Shown: positions 50,621 through 58,473, counted from the first letter of the stretch. The stretch is DNA of 64,000 nt from Microsaccharimonas sp964523145 (GCA_964523145.1 CAZFYB010000005.1:1-64000), one strand, 5' to 3'. Notes: generated by a model from the sequence alone, not told the origin. Numbers and translations: made by a program.

Positions 50621-50648
50621 AAAAACACCCCACAATGGGGTGTTTTTC
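50621..50648 (+). terminator. Terminator after the tRNA
   Basis: A 12-bp perfect stem AAAAACACCCCA / TGGGGTGTTTTT with a three-base loop, 16 nt after the tRNA CCA. Confidence 0.92.
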
Positions 50649-50705
50649 GTTTGCGTACCTGATACCTATTTTTATTTTACCAAAATATCCTGAAAAAAGT
50701 AAGAA

Positions 50706-50741
50706 CCCGCCCCAAGGAGCAAGCTCTTACTCGGGACGGGC
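50706..50741 (-). terminator. Terminator overlapping the end of the CHC2 gene
   Basis: On the minus strand GCCCGTCCC ... GGGGCGGG pairs over eight bases, then TTCTTACTTTTTT. The left arm lies in the last codons of the gene. Confidence 0.75.
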
Positions 50742-51251
50742 GGTCATCTGAGGAAAGGCGTATACAAAGTAGTCCTTGATATCTCGACTAGAACACAAAT
50801 GATTCAAAGTCGCAACAAAGTCGACCATCGTACCACTCGCGCTACAACCGAAACAATGAAACCCTCCCGGAACCAGACGCAGCGAAGCTGAACGTTCATC
50901 ATGATAGAGACAGCGAATGTAAAAAACATCACTGCGTTCTTCGCCACTTCTCTGAACCCTCGCGACCTTAGCGCCGCGCGAGATGCTCATTTCGTACGAA
51001 GAAACCCTGCGACCATGCCGAATAACATAGTCATTAGCTTCCAGTACCTCACGCCACGTTACGAGCCGATTCACCCTTCGAATGAATCGACCGTTGACGG
51101 GCGCCATTGCTGGGTCATTCGGTTGGCGAAAATGGTCTTGCCGAACGAGCCGGTAAAAGCCATCAGAATCATAGCCGAAGATCTCCTGCGTATACCACTG
51201 CCTTCGAAAGCCATAAAGCGGCCCTGATGGCACAAATACCCCTATAGGCAT
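50727..51251 (-). CDS. Stand-alone CHC2 zinc-finger protein (primase-like zinc ribbon without TOPRIM)
   Basis: A 174-aa protein. The C-terminal part (about 123-165) contains IRCLYHDERSASLRL and FHCFGCSASGTMVDFV. This is the CHC2 pattern C-x2-H ... C-x2-C seen in DnaG-type primases and plasmid/phage replication proteins. No TOPRIM or primase core follows: the protein ends about 15 residues later. The N-terminal 110 residues (RFIRRVNRLVTWREVLEAND) are unrecognised. The start has a strong GGAGGTGA. GC-rich codons and a position between the tRNA and the ftsA-flanking insertion suggest a mobile-element origin. Confidence 0.8.
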   Translation of the reverse strand: MPIGVFVPSGPLYGFRRQWYTQEIFGYDSDGFYRLVRQDHFRQPNDPAMAPVNGRFIRRVNRLVTWREVLEANDYVIRHGRRVSSYEMSISRGAKVARVQRSGEERSDVFYIRCLYHDERSASLRLVPGGFHCFGCSASGTMVDFVATLNHLCSSRDIKDYFVYAFPQMTARPE

Positions 51252-51282
51252 CTGCCTTCACCTCCTCAATGTTAAGTGTGAG

Positions 51283-51316
51283 TGTCGAGCGACACAATGG
51301 TCGCACTCGCTCGACA
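51283..51316 (-). promoter_or_regulatory. 10-bp inverted repeat in the leader of the CHC2 gene
   Basis: TGTCGAGCGA (51283-51292) and TCGCTCGACA (51307-51316), perfect arms with a 14-base loop, ending about 30 nt before the ATG. It could be an operator or an RNA hairpin. The rest of 51252-51581 holds the palindrome at 51392, the ftsA-like fragment at 51445 and no gene that I can support. Confidence 0.5.
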
Positions 51317-51391
51317 TACCAGGCCTCCGCTGTGCGACTGCAGAAAAATGGCCGGCGACACATTAGCGAAGACAAATTTCTTCATCGCCAA

Positions 51392-51409
51392 TGTGACTAT
51401 TTAATCACA
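51392..51409. promoter_or_regulatory. Partial palindrome TGTGA-N8-TCACA
   Basis: TGTGACTATTTAATCACA. The half-sites match CRP/FNR-type boxes but the spacing is eight, not six. It lies between the CHC2 gene and the ftsA-like fragment. No regulator is assigned. Confidence 0.3.
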
Positions 51410-51444
51410 GATAATTTCAATAAAAAGCGTAAACGTTAAGCTAT

Positions 51445-51480
51445 GGCTTAAGCCAACCAAAGATTTATTCATACTTCCCT
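51445..51480 (-). repeat. Fragment duplicated from the 3' end of ftsA
   Basis: 36 bases that match 52318-52354 (the last 12 codons of ftsA) with one missing base and two substitutions. The missing base breaks the frame. Only the 3' end is present. Together with the intact end, it flanks 51481-52317. Confidence 0.8.
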
Positions 51481-51581
51481 CCATGCTCTTCAATGGAGCA
51501 GTCCGCAATACTTGCCAAATATTTACTATTCTGAGAGAATACCTCCGTACACACAGACCTAGTAGAAAGGACGTGTACATC

Positions 51582-52250
51582 ATGGGAACATATCCCGCGC
51601 AGTACCCTGCCCCGGCAATTACCGTGGCACAAACCATCGTCACAACGAAGTTCTTTAACCGCCTCACGAATGAAGGCTGGAATTGGGAGGCTCAGCCCTA
51701 CCTGATGTCTAAGGAAGAGCTCGAATCAATTCGAGTTCGGTTTGTCCCAGGCGTCAAAGACGAACTCCTGCTTCGCTTCATCGGCCTCGTCTTCGCTAAG
51801 ACAATGCCCGCGCTACACCTTCATTTCGTTTCTGATGGATATCTGCTCGACATCCAAAACGATCTGCTGGTAATCAGGGAGCAGCCGCCAACCTTTGACG
51901 GGTTTGGTAGACGAGCTAACGCTCGCTCAGCCGCGCTCACAGTGGTTCGGTCGTTGATTGAACTGAGGCTTGCCGCCTTCGCTGATCGCGTAGGCTCGAG
52001 GCGCTTTCCCCTAGCCACCGATAATCACGATCTTGTTCTTGGGAGAGATTATCCCTGGATACTATACGTTGGTGAATTTGGCTACGCAAGAACACGTTCA
52101 GTGATCGATTTTGTTCACGAAGCGGCTCCAGCTCTGCGCGCCGAATGGGAATCCGAGGGACTAGTGCTCAGACCTGTCTACCACGATGCCCTTGATTATG
52201 GGGGTAAGTGTTTTATAGCTTTGCAGCTGCAACCCGTATCATCCGCCTAA
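51582..52250 (+). CDS. Orphan protein inside the ftsA-flanked islet
   Basis: A 222-aa protein beginning MGTYPAQYPAPAITV, not recognised. I chose the ATG at 51582, which has AGAAAGGACG upstream; the longer frame from 51483 begins in the ftsA-like fragment. No signal peptide; the protein is mixed alpha/beta with a long helix near ARSAALTVVRSLIELRLAAFA and an acidic, aromatic C-terminal part (YPWILYVGEFGYARTRSV). G/C-ending codons are frequent, unlike ftsA. It is followed by a strong terminator. It is read opposite to ftsA and is the only gene in the islet. Confidence 0.75.
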   Translation: MGTYPAQYPAPAITVAQTIVTTKFFNRLTNEGWNWEAQPYLMSKEELESIRVRFVPGVKDELLLRFIGLVFAKTMPALHLHFVSDGYLLDIQNDLLVIREQPPTFDGFGRRANARSAALTVVRSLIELRLAAFADRVGSRRFPLATDNHDLVLGRDYPWILYVGEFGYARTRSVIDFVHEAAPALRAEWESEGLVLRPVYHDALDYGGKCFIALQLQPVSSA

Positions 52251-52265
52251 CCCTGTTGAGGTCGA

Positions 52266-52300
52266 GACCCGCTCTCCCTCCAGGGAGGCGGGTTTCGCAT
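52266..52300 (+). terminator. Terminator of the islet gene
   Basis: Stem ACCCGC-(T)CTCCCT / AGGGAG-GCGGGT followed by TTTCGCATTTT. It lies between the islet gene and the ftsA stop. Confidence 0.85.
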
Positions 52301-52313
52301 TTTATGCTATAAA

Positions 52314-53549
52314 TTAAGGCTTAAACCAACCAAAGATTTTATTCACACTTCCCTTCACGTTTTTGGCTGAAGGAGTTTTGAATTTCGAGTTTTTAGAAGG
52401 AGCCTGCGATGCTTGCTCGGCATCAATCAGCATAAGTCCAATAGCGGTTGCAAATGCTGACGTATCAATATCATCCGCTACACCGCCATACCCGCTCGGG
52501 TGTCCCAAACGAGCGGCGAGGCCGAGGGTTTCTTTGGCGTAATCGGTCAGCTTTTTCAAATGAGCACCACCACCAGTTAATACAACACCGCTCGGAAGTT
52601 TACCGGCACGGCCGGCTTTTTTCAGTTCACGTTGAATACCTTCAAAAATTTCTTCAAGGCGGGCTTCAACAATTTCATCAATATCTGAAGTAGTAAAACT
52701 ATGGATTTCACCATTATTTTTAATACTAACGCCTGAATTATCGGTTCGAACAACAGCCGAAGCGTGCTCAATCTTAATTTGCTCGGCAACTTCGGGGTCA
52801 GTTTTAAGACCAATCGCCAAGTCGTTGGTAATATTAATTCCGCCGATCGGAACAACACCTACATATTGTAGGTCGCCTTCTTCGTACACGGCAACGCTGG
52901 TTGTAGCGCCACCAAAGTCGATAACAGCTACGCCATTTTCCATTTGTTGCTCGCCCAACACAGCCCGGGCAGCAGCCATACTTGTTGGTACAACTGAGTG
53001 CGGTTGCACCTGAGCCGATTCAGCAGCTTTTTGCACGTTTACTAAATAAGGGGTAAGCGCCGAAATAACATGGGCGTCAATTTCTAAGCGAGTCCCTGTC
53101 ATACCAAGGGGGTCTTTGATATTATCTTGGCCATCAAGCTTGTAGGCATGGGGAATAACATCTAAAATTTCTCGGTTAGCCGGTACTTTACCGAGTGTAG
53201 CGACCTCTTCAATACGATGCAGGTCATCGTGACTTATTTCGTGATCAGAAGCTCCAACCGCCACCATACCATCGGCATGGGTGGTTAAAATATGAGCACC
53301 ATTCACGCTCACTGTAGCGGCGTGCACTTGATAGCCACTCATTCGTTCAGCTTCACCCAACGCTTCGTCAATCGCGTGGCCTGGGCCCTGTAAGTTAACA
53401 ATGACACCCTTGCGCATACCGGTATTGGCTGCCTGTCCGATACCTACAATTGTAGGGACGCCGGTCGAACTGTCGATGTGCGCCACAACGGCGCGCACTT
53501 TAGTTGTTCCGATATCAAGACCGACAGCATATTGAGAAGACTCTTGCAT
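52314..53549 (-). CDS. ftsA: Cell division protein FtsA
   Basis: A 411-aa actin-fold protein that tethers FtsZ to the membrane and recruits the divisome. It has the phosphate loop YAVGLDIGTTKVRAVVAH, the phosphate-2 motif AVIDFGGATTSVAVY, the adenosine motif GVVLTGGGAHLKKL, and a C-terminal amphipathic-like tail (NKIFGWFKP). The last 12 codons occur as a second, damaged copy at 51445-51480. ftsZ is on the same strand but about 2 kb away, separated by the islet, the CHC2 gene and the tRNA. Confidence 0.97.
   Translation of the reverse strand: MQESSQYAVGLDIGTTKVRAVVAHIDSSTGVPTIVGIGQAANTGMRKGVIVNLQGPGHAIDEALGEAERMSGYQVHAATVSVNGAHILTTHADGMVAVGASDHEISHDDLHRIEEVATLGKVPANREILDVIPHAYKLDGQDNIKDPLGMTGTRLEIDAHVISALTPYLVNVQKAAESAQVQPHSVVPTSMAAARAVLGEQQMENGVAVIDFGGATTSVAVYEEGDLQYVGVVPIGGINITNDLAIGLKTDPEVAEQIKIEHASAVVRTDNSGVSIKNNGEIHSFTTSDIDEIVEARLEEIFEGIQRELKKAGRAGKLPSGVVLTGGGAHLKKLTDYAKETLGLAARLGHPSGYGGVADDIDTSAFATAIGLMLIDAEQASQAPSKNSKFKTPSAKNVKGSVNKIFGWFKP
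52318..52354 (-). repeat. Intact partner of the duplicated ftsA 3' end
   Basis: Direct repeat partner of 51445-51480 (34 of 37 columns equal, one gap). It lies inside the last 12 codons of ftsA and bounds the islet on this side. Confidence 0.8.
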
Positions 53550-53590
53550 GTTGATTAGTATACCGCTTGTGGTGTAACTTCGACAAGCCC

Positions 53591-53968
53591 TTAGAACGCT
53601 CTGAAAGCTCGATCGAGCACATCATCAGCTTCAATCAGTGCATCAACAGTTTGAATTGCTTTGTTATTTAATCGTAATTTTGTAAATCGAGCGAGGTAAG
53701 TGGCATTCTCATCTACGCTACTTGTCACGGCTGCAAGGGGTTGAATATCTTTAAGCCAGAGTTCGCTGATATGAGCATTGTTTTGGTCTTTTTCTAAACG
53801 CTCAAAACTATCTTCGAGTGCGAGTGTACTAAGCTGAAACGAAGCCAAGACACGGGTAAAATAGCGTTCGCTCTCTTGCTGAAGGCGTTGGTCGGTAAGT
53901 CCTTTCGTCCTAATAGGATCGGGGACTTCGAGTGAGTTAAATTCAGTAATAAATTTCGGAAGGGACAT
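53591..53968 (-). CDS. Uncharacterised helical protein
   Basis: A 125-aa protein (MSLPKFITEFNSLEVPDP), all-helical, with ALEDSFERLEKDQNNAHI and RFTKLRLNNKAIQTVDALIE. No membrane segment or Cys. It lies between map and ftsA in the same direction (nine bases after map), so it is probably in the adk-map transcript. Family unknown. Confidence 0.75.
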   Translation of the reverse strand: MSLPKFITEFNSLEVPDPIRTKGLTDQRLQQESERYFTRVLASFQLSTLALEDSFERLEKDQNNAHISELWLKDIQPLAAVTSSVDENATYLARFTKLRLNNKAIQTVDALIEADDVLDRAFRAF

Positions 53969-53977
53969 AGTGATCCT

Positions 53978-54730
53978 TTAGAGCCTTGTTAAAATTTCGG
54001 CGCCGTTTTCAGTAATTAGAACGGTATGTTCAAAATGTGCGGCCAAACTACCATCTCGGGTACTGATGGTCCATTTATCGTCTTCGATAAAAATCTTTTC
54101 ACCGCCCAATGTTGCCATTGGCTCGATTGCGATGGTATCACCAGGGGTTAATAGGCCGCCCCTCCCCTTCTTGCCGTAATTAGGAATTTCAATACCATCG
54201 TGCATTTCATGGCCAATACCATGACCGACAAGTTCGCGGATAATACCAAGTTTGGCATCTTTGAGTACCTTTTCAATTGCTGCGCTAATATCACCAATGC
54301 GTACCGGGCCCTTAATGGCATCGATACCTGCATACAAGCTTCGTTCGGTCGCTGATATCAGGTGTTTTTGAACACTGGTTGGATTACCCCCAACAACCAT
54401 TGTGAATGCGCTGTCGGTTTTCATATTTTTATAGGTAATCACCAGGTCGAAACTGACAACATCACCCTCTTGTAATACATAAGTAGATGGAATGCTATGC
54501 ACAATTTGGTCATTTACTGAAATACAAATCGCTGCCGGGAAGTTTACTTCGCTGGTTTTGTAAGTTGCAATTGCTCCATGCTTTTTAATTTCAGCATCAA
54601 CCCATGTATCAAGCTCGATCTCGCTTACTCCAGGTTTTACTTGTTTTTTAAGCCCTTCATAAATAGTGGCAAGTATTTTGCCGCCTTCACGCATAGCTTG
54701 AATTTCAGCCGGAGTTTTTTCTTTTTGCAT
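53978..54730 (-). CDS. map: Methionine aminopeptidase, type I
   Basis: A 250-aa enzyme that removes the initiator Met. The metal ligands lie in VSFDLVITYKNMKTDSAF (two Asp), GHGIGHEMHDGIEIPN (His), and IAIEPMATLG (Glu). Length and motif order are those of the short type Ia enzyme without the zinc-finger extension. Its first base overlaps the adk stop, so the two are coupled, as in many bacteria where adk precedes map. Confidence 0.97.
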   Translation of the reverse strand: MQKEKTPAEIQAMREGGKILATIYEGLKKQVKPGVSEIELDTWVDAEIKKHGAIATYKTSEVNFPAAICISVNDQIVHSIPSTYVLQEGDVVSFDLVITYKNMKTDSAFTMVVGGNPTSVQKHLISATERSLYAGIDAIKGPVRIGDISAAIEKVLKDAKLGIIRELVGHGIGHEMHDGIEIPNYGKKGRGGLLTPGDTIAIEPMATLGGEKIFIEDDKWTISTRDGSLAAHFEHTVLITENGAEILTRL

Positions 54731-55278
54731 TACTGGCTCAATCCTCGGTTATGTAATTCCTCAACAATTCGGTCATGCACCTGGCCAACCGTACCTACAC
54801 CATCAATATGAACAACCGGGATATTTTGAGTCGTAAATAAACTTAAAATGGGGTACATTTCGGTGCGATAAATGTTCAAGCGCTCGTCAATCACCTCTGG
54901 TGTATCGTCAACACGACCACGAATCGCTAGTCGTTTTAATAATTCTTCGCGGGGCACTTCAAGCACTACTACGAGGCTGATTCCTCGGCCATGATCCGTT
55001 TTACTCTCAACCAGCCACTGCGCCTGCGCAACCTCGCGAGGAAAACCATCAAGTATTACTTGATCGATATCACCTGCTTTTGCAATAGATTCACCCATTA
55101 TTCGAGTAATGGCTTCATGGGGAACTAACTTTCCCGCCTGCATAATTTGAATTAGCTCGGCATCGTGTGTGTCACGAAGAATTTGACCAGCACTTAACCA
55201 ACGCCACCCCATACGGGCTGCGAGAATTTGTCCTTGAACACTTTTTCCAGCACCGGCTGGACCAAAAAATACAATCAT
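54730..55278 (-). CDS. adk: Adenylate kinase-like nucleoside monophosphate kinase (short form)
   Basis: A 182-aa P-loop kinase (FFGPAGAGKSVQGQILA) with the AMP-binding segment (LSAGQILRDTHDAELIQIM) and the Arg-rich core (DGFPREVAQAQWL). The LID is reduced to RGRVDDTPEVIDERL, so this is the short, zinc-free type. It interconverts AMP, ADP and ATP. Position before map is conserved in Gram-positives. It could also be a related NMP kinase. Confidence 0.93.
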   Translation of the reverse strand: MIVFFGPAGAGKSVQGQILAARMGWRWLSAGQILRDTHDAELIQIMQAGKLVPHEAITRIMGESIAKAGDIDQVILDGFPREVAQAQWLVESKTDHGRGISLVVVLEVPREELLKRLAIRGRVDDTPEVIDERLNIYRTEMYPILSLFTTQNIPVVHIDGVGTVGQVHDRIVEELHNRGLSQ

Positions 55279-55343
55279 TGTTTCTATGATAAACGGTTTT
55301 AGCTTTCAAAACCACACCTAAGTGCACTTATACCCTCAAATCA

Positions 55344-56132
55344 TTACGGCTGTCTAATGTATGAAGCTGTTGGAATAATTACTTGAGTCTGCCCAGTATA
55401 TGACCAATGCAACCGCATAGACGCCCCACCACCGCCTTCTCTCATTTCAACAACAATCGGCACCCTCTCGTTAGCAATTAAGTCAACTGTGGTTGGTGAT
55501 GCCCTTACGCTACAGCAAGGACCACTTGCATAATTATCACCCAACAATATCCCATTCACCCACACTCGCTCTCCATCATCTACTAAAATATAAAAGGTGT
55601 ACGTTCCGGTAATCGGCGGAATGAGGTAACTCGTATATCGAGCACTAAAATAATCACTATTCACACCAGGGCCCGGATTTCCTGTTCCCCAGATATTATC
55701 GATTCTGTCTTCGTACTGAATGAGCGCCGGTGTACCCGCCAGAGTAGTATTGTTGTAATATTCTGCCTTTACTTGCCCGCAAGTACCGTACGTAGGAGAG
55801 GGGTTATCGCTTGACACATGAAAAATATTCACGCCCTTTCTAGCAGATACACATGACCCATAGGTGAAAGTTCGATAATCGTACGTCACCCCCTCGGCTA
55901 CAGCAACACCGGCTATAGTAAGATCGGCAGGATAGGCACCATTTGTTGTCTTATGAGTTTCTACCTTTTTATAGGCTTGGTTGACAATACTCTTGATACT
56001 TGACTCATTCGCACGATTTTGAATACCAGCATAGGCAACTATACTAATCGCCGCGAGGATTGCAATGACAACCACCACAATTAAAAGTTCGACAATCGTG
56101 AAACCTGATTTTTTGCTCACCCACTGCTTCAT
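55344..56132 (-). CDS. Prepilin-leader protein with PA14 domain
   Basis: A 262-aa protein. The prepilin leader and helix (KSGFTIVELLIVVVV, AYAGIQNRAN) cover residues about 8-42. A short pilin-like part (about 43-115, with CVSARKG and YGTCG) follows. The rest (about 118-258) is a PA14 domain: YYNNTTLAGTPALIQYED, FSARYTSYLIPP, GTYTFYILVDDGERVWVNG. PA14 binds glycans in many adhesins and glycosidases. TATACT (56141-56146) with TGC before it lies eight bases from the ATG. The 5' part and promoter are near-identical to those of the next gene, suggesting tandem duplication. Confidence 0.9.
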   Translation of the reverse strand: MKQWVSKKSGFTIVELLIVVVVIAILAAISIVAYAGIQNRANESSIKSIVNQAYKKVETHKTTNGAYPADLTIAGVAVAEGVTYDYRTFTYGSCVSARKGVNIFHVSSDNPSPTYGTCGQVKAEYYNNTTLAGTPALIQYEDRIDNIWGTGNPGPGVNSDYFSARYTSYLIPPITGTYTFYILVDDGERVWVNGILLGDNYASGPCCSVRASPTTVDLIANERVPIVVEMREGGGGASMRLHWSYTGQTQVIIPTASYIRQP

Positions 56133-56140
56133 TGCTGTTT

Positions 56141-56149
56141 AGTATAGCA
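56141..56149 (-). promoter_or_regulatory. Extended -10 of the PA14 pilin gene
   Basis: TGCTATACT on the minus strand, eight bases before the ATG at 56132. The same sequence stands before the next gene (56622-56630). Both are predicted to be leaderless. Confidence 0.6.
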
Positions 56150-56154
56150 GTGAA

Positions 56155-56613
56155 TTAACAGCTTGTCACAATAGTAATTGCTATATCATCGGATGTGTTA
56201 TTCAAACCATCAGGCCCAACACTTTTGAGCGGAGAGCTGCCGCTTTGACCAATTTTACAGTCATTGTTATCGTACCAATAATATTGACCCCAAGGGTCAC
56301 GTTCAAGCCCACTTGTTTGTATATGTCCTTGGTCTTTAATATTGTTCAAGACATTCAGCCACGAAGCGGGCGGCGGCATAGTTGTTCCGCTGTAAAAATC
56401 AGTTCCGGGTGGCAAAATGAGTCGTTCCTCACGATACATTAGCATCGCTTTTTTAAGATAGTTAAGATCATTTACAACAACCTGCTGCTTAGCGCGCAGC
56501 TGGATGCCGTTATACGCAACAATTGTAATAGCCGCAAGAATTGCAATCACTACAATTACGATTAAAAGTTCAACAATCGTGAAACCTGATTTTTTGCTCG
56601 CCCACTGCTTCAT
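56155..56613 (-). CDS. GspG-like pseudopilin
   Basis: A 152-aa protein. The leader and helix (KSGFTIVELLIVIVV, AYNGIQLRAK) are followed by a GspG-like globular domain: LKKAMLMYREERLI, DPWGQYYWYDNND, and SVGPDGLNNTSDDI, the segment that binds Ca2+ in type II secretion major pseudopilins. It is the only member here resembling a main pilin subunit, so it may build the fibre in which the modular ones are minor subunits. The promoter TGCTATACT is at 56622-56630. Confidence 0.88.
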   Translation of the reverse strand: MKQWASKKSGFTIVELLIVIVVIAILAAITIVAYNGIQLRAKQQVVVNDLNYLKKAMLMYREERLILPPGTDFYSGTTMPPPASWLNVLNNIKDQGHIQTSGLERDPWGQYYWYDNNDCKIGQSGSSPLKSVGPDGLNNTSDDIAITIVTSC

Positions 56614-56621
56614 TGCTGTTT

Positions 56622-56630
56622 AGTATAGCA
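56622..56630 (-). promoter_or_regulatory. Extended -10 of the GspG-like pilin gene
   Basis: TGCTATACT on the minus strand, eight bases before the ATG at 56613; identical to that of the PA14 gene. Confidence 0.6.
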
Positions 56631-56651
56631 AGAAAGCGTTATTCAATACAG

Positions 56652-57104
56652 TTATGTTAATGATTCTTTAACTAATCGAGCAATAGTTCCACCATCAGCA
56701 CTATTGCCAAGCTTTGCTTTTACAGCACCAATCACTTGGCCCATCGCTTGTGGACCGCTGACGCCAAGTGCAGCAATCGTCTCATTAACTGTTTGTTGGA
56801 TCTCAACTTCAGAAACCTGAGCCGGAAGGTAGGTACCAATGATAGCTAACTCGGCACGTTCATTGTCGGCCAGTTCAGGGCGCTCTGCTTGATCGTACAA
56901 ACTAGCGCTTTCATTGCGCTTTTTTACTTCACGGGCAATAAGTTTTTCAATTGTTTCATCATCAAGGCCAGTTTCGCGCTTACCTTGGGCAACTTCTTCA
57001 TTCAAAATAACGGCTTTCAAACCGCGTAATACTTCACCACGAAAACGATCACCGCTCAAAAGAGCGGCTTTCAGATCGTTATCGAGTTGTGCTTTCAACG
57101 CCAC
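56652..57104 (-). CDS. yqeY: GatB/YqeY domain protein
   Basis: A 150-aa protein of the YqeY family, related to the C-terminal domain of the amidotransferase subunit GatB. Sequence features: LKAVILNEEVAQGKRETGLDD, IGTYLPAQVSEVEI, and VSGPQAMGQVIGAVKAKLG with the final LVKESLT. The protein likely binds tRNA or interacts with translation factors; its exact job is not settled. It follows rpsU by 11 bases, the usual order. Confidence 0.93.
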   Translation of the reverse strand: MALKAQLDNDLKAALLSGDRFRGEVLRGLKAVILNEEVAQGKRETGLDDETIEKLIAREVKKRNESASLYDQAERPELADNERAELAIIGTYLPAQVSEVEIQQTVNETIAALGVSGPQAMGQVIGAVKAKLGNSADGGTIARLVKESLT

Positions 57105-57115
57105 CAGCGTAAGCC

Positions 57116-57331
57116 TTAGCGTAAACCGAGGCGAGCTTTTGCAAGCTTGTCGGCCTTACGCTCCTTACGGATAATCGCCTTTTTACGGCGCTCAGTCTTA
57201 CTGATGTCTTTGTTGAAACGCATAGAAGCTTTAGCCTCAGCCAATACGCCACTTTGCAGCACTTTTCGGTTGAAGCGACGAATAATATTTTCGTTCGCTT
57301 CTCGTTCGTCTTTTCGGGTTACTTGTACCAT
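57116..57331 (-). CDS. rpsU: 30S ribosomal protein S21
   Basis: A 71-aa protein: VTRKDEREANENIIRRFNRK at the N-terminus and the basic tail KTERRKKAIIRKERKADK. I chose the ATG at 57331 because the promoter lies directly upstream; a longer frame to 57370 would start within the -35 box. The rpsU-yqeY pair is conserved in many bacteria. Confidence 0.95.
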   Translation of the reverse strand: MVQVTRKDEREANENIIRRFNRKVLQSGVLAEAKASMRFNKDISKTERRKKAIIRKERKADKLAKARLGLR

Positions 57332-57341
57332 ATCGTGTAGT

Positions 57342-57370
57342 ATTGTAACAGATTCAGCGGCGAGTATCAA
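57342..57370 (-). promoter_or_regulatory. Promoter of rpsU, leaderless
   Basis: On the minus strand TTGATA (57365-57370), a 17-nt spacer, TACAAT (57342-57347), ten bases before the ATG at 57331, so the leader is about 4 nt. Confidence 0.75.
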
Positions 57371-57382
57371 GAGGGGTTATTG

Positions 57383-57895
57383 TTAGTTTCCACCAACCCA
57401 TGCACGCCATGGCCCAGTTGAGGTATCCGTAGCAAGATAGCCATTATAGTTTGAGTTCGTAGCCATAATACTAGTGCAAGCTGCTCCAGAGCTTGCGTGC
57501 CATCCGGCTGACGTTTGTTCTTTAACTCCTCCTTCTAAGCTTGTGAAGTAATACTTTTTACCCGACTTACTCATAGCGATGGCGCCAAAGTTCGTGCCGT
57601 TTGCTACTAAGCAGCCTGAAAAATTAAAGTCTACCACAGGGCTCGTGGCATACATTTCTTTAGAAATTTTAAAATTTTCTATTTGATTAACAGATGATGG
57701 ATAGCGACCGTTTTCGGCATGATACCGACCGGCAATATTTAGTAAGTTTCTTAGGTCGCTTTGCACAGCCGTATCTTGAGCCCGACTTTGTATACCGTTG
57801 TAGGAAACTATAGTAATAGCAGCGAGAATAGCGATCACCACTACGACAATAAGTAGTTCAACAATAGTAAATCCCTTGTTTACTACACGTTTCAT
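57383..57895 (-). CDS. Prepilin-leader protein, unknown C-terminal domain (1 of 3 in tandem)
   Basis: A 170-aa protein. Leader KGFTIVELLIVVVV at residues about 6-40 and helix SYNGIQSRAQDTAVQSD. The C-terminal part (about 55-170) has a pilin-like start (LRNLLNIAGRYHAENGRYPSS) and a beta-rich end with FNFSGCLVANGTNFGA and a second Cys (GAACTSIM), probably a disulfide loop. The start is ATG at 57895; a longer frame begins in the previous gene. It lies two bases after the next gene's stop, so it is in one operon. Confidence 0.8.
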   Translation of the reverse strand: MKRVVNKGFTIVELLIVVVVIAILAAITIVSYNGIQSRAQDTAVQSDLRNLLNIAGRYHAENGRYPSSVNQIENFKISKEMYATSPVVDFNFSGCLVANGTNFGAIAMSKSGKKYYFTSLEGGVKEQTSAGWHASSGAACTSIMATNSNYNGYLATDTSTGPWRAWVGGN

Positions 57896-57897
57896 AG

Positions 57898-58473
57898 TTA
57901 TACCGCTGGTCCCGGAACGCTGACTACACACTGCGTAGCACCAGAACCGCCAACATTCCCGCCTGAATATTTAAACGGAGAAGTAACTATTGCTCCTGCT
58001 GCCTCAGTAGCTAACACTGTCATTCCACAATCCGCATTAATACCGAAAAGATAATAGCTTATAATGACCGGTGCCGGTGTTCCATCAACCGCTCGAAATG
58101 CACTGTAATTATAGGTTACTCCTCCACGAACATCTGAGACCAGTGGAGCCGATCGCGGCAACTTCCCTACTGTGGCAATAGCACTTTCAAATGTACTGTC
58201 GCCAGCCATTGGACCACTGTTACGGCGACACGAAGTATCAGTTGTTATGCATATAAATACATTTTCAGCTGTAGATGGATACTGCCCAGTACTCGACACA
58301 TACGCCTGCACCATTCGCTTTGCCTTGCTGGCTGCATCAATAATTGCCGTATTATTAGCGCGTTGCTGAATGCCGTTATACGACACGATAGTGATTGCCG
58401 CCAAAATCGCAATAACAACGACAACAATTAGTAATTCAACTATCGTAAATCCGCTTTGTGCCCACTTTTTCAT
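57898..58473 (-). CDS. Prepilin-leader protein, unknown C-terminal domain (2 of 3)
   Basis: A 191-aa protein. Leader QSGFTIVELLIVVVV and helix SYNGIQQRANNTAIID. The globular part (about 50-190) has four or more Cys (FICITTDTSCRRN, NADCGMTV, TQCVVS), likely disulfides. Strands include GGVTYNYSAFRAVDG and VIISYYLFGI. It is followed at once by another member. Function unknown; perhaps a minor pilin or adhesin. Confidence 0.8.
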   Translation of the reverse strand: MKKWAQSGFTIVELLIVVVVIAILAAITIVSYNGIQQRANNTAIIDAASKAKRMVQAYVSSTGQYPSTAENVFICITTDTSCRRNSGPMAGDSTFESAIATVGKLPRSAPLVSDVRGGVTYNYSAFRAVDGTPAPVIISYYLFGINADCGMTVLATEAAGAIVTSPFKYSGGNVGGSGATQCVVSVPGPAV

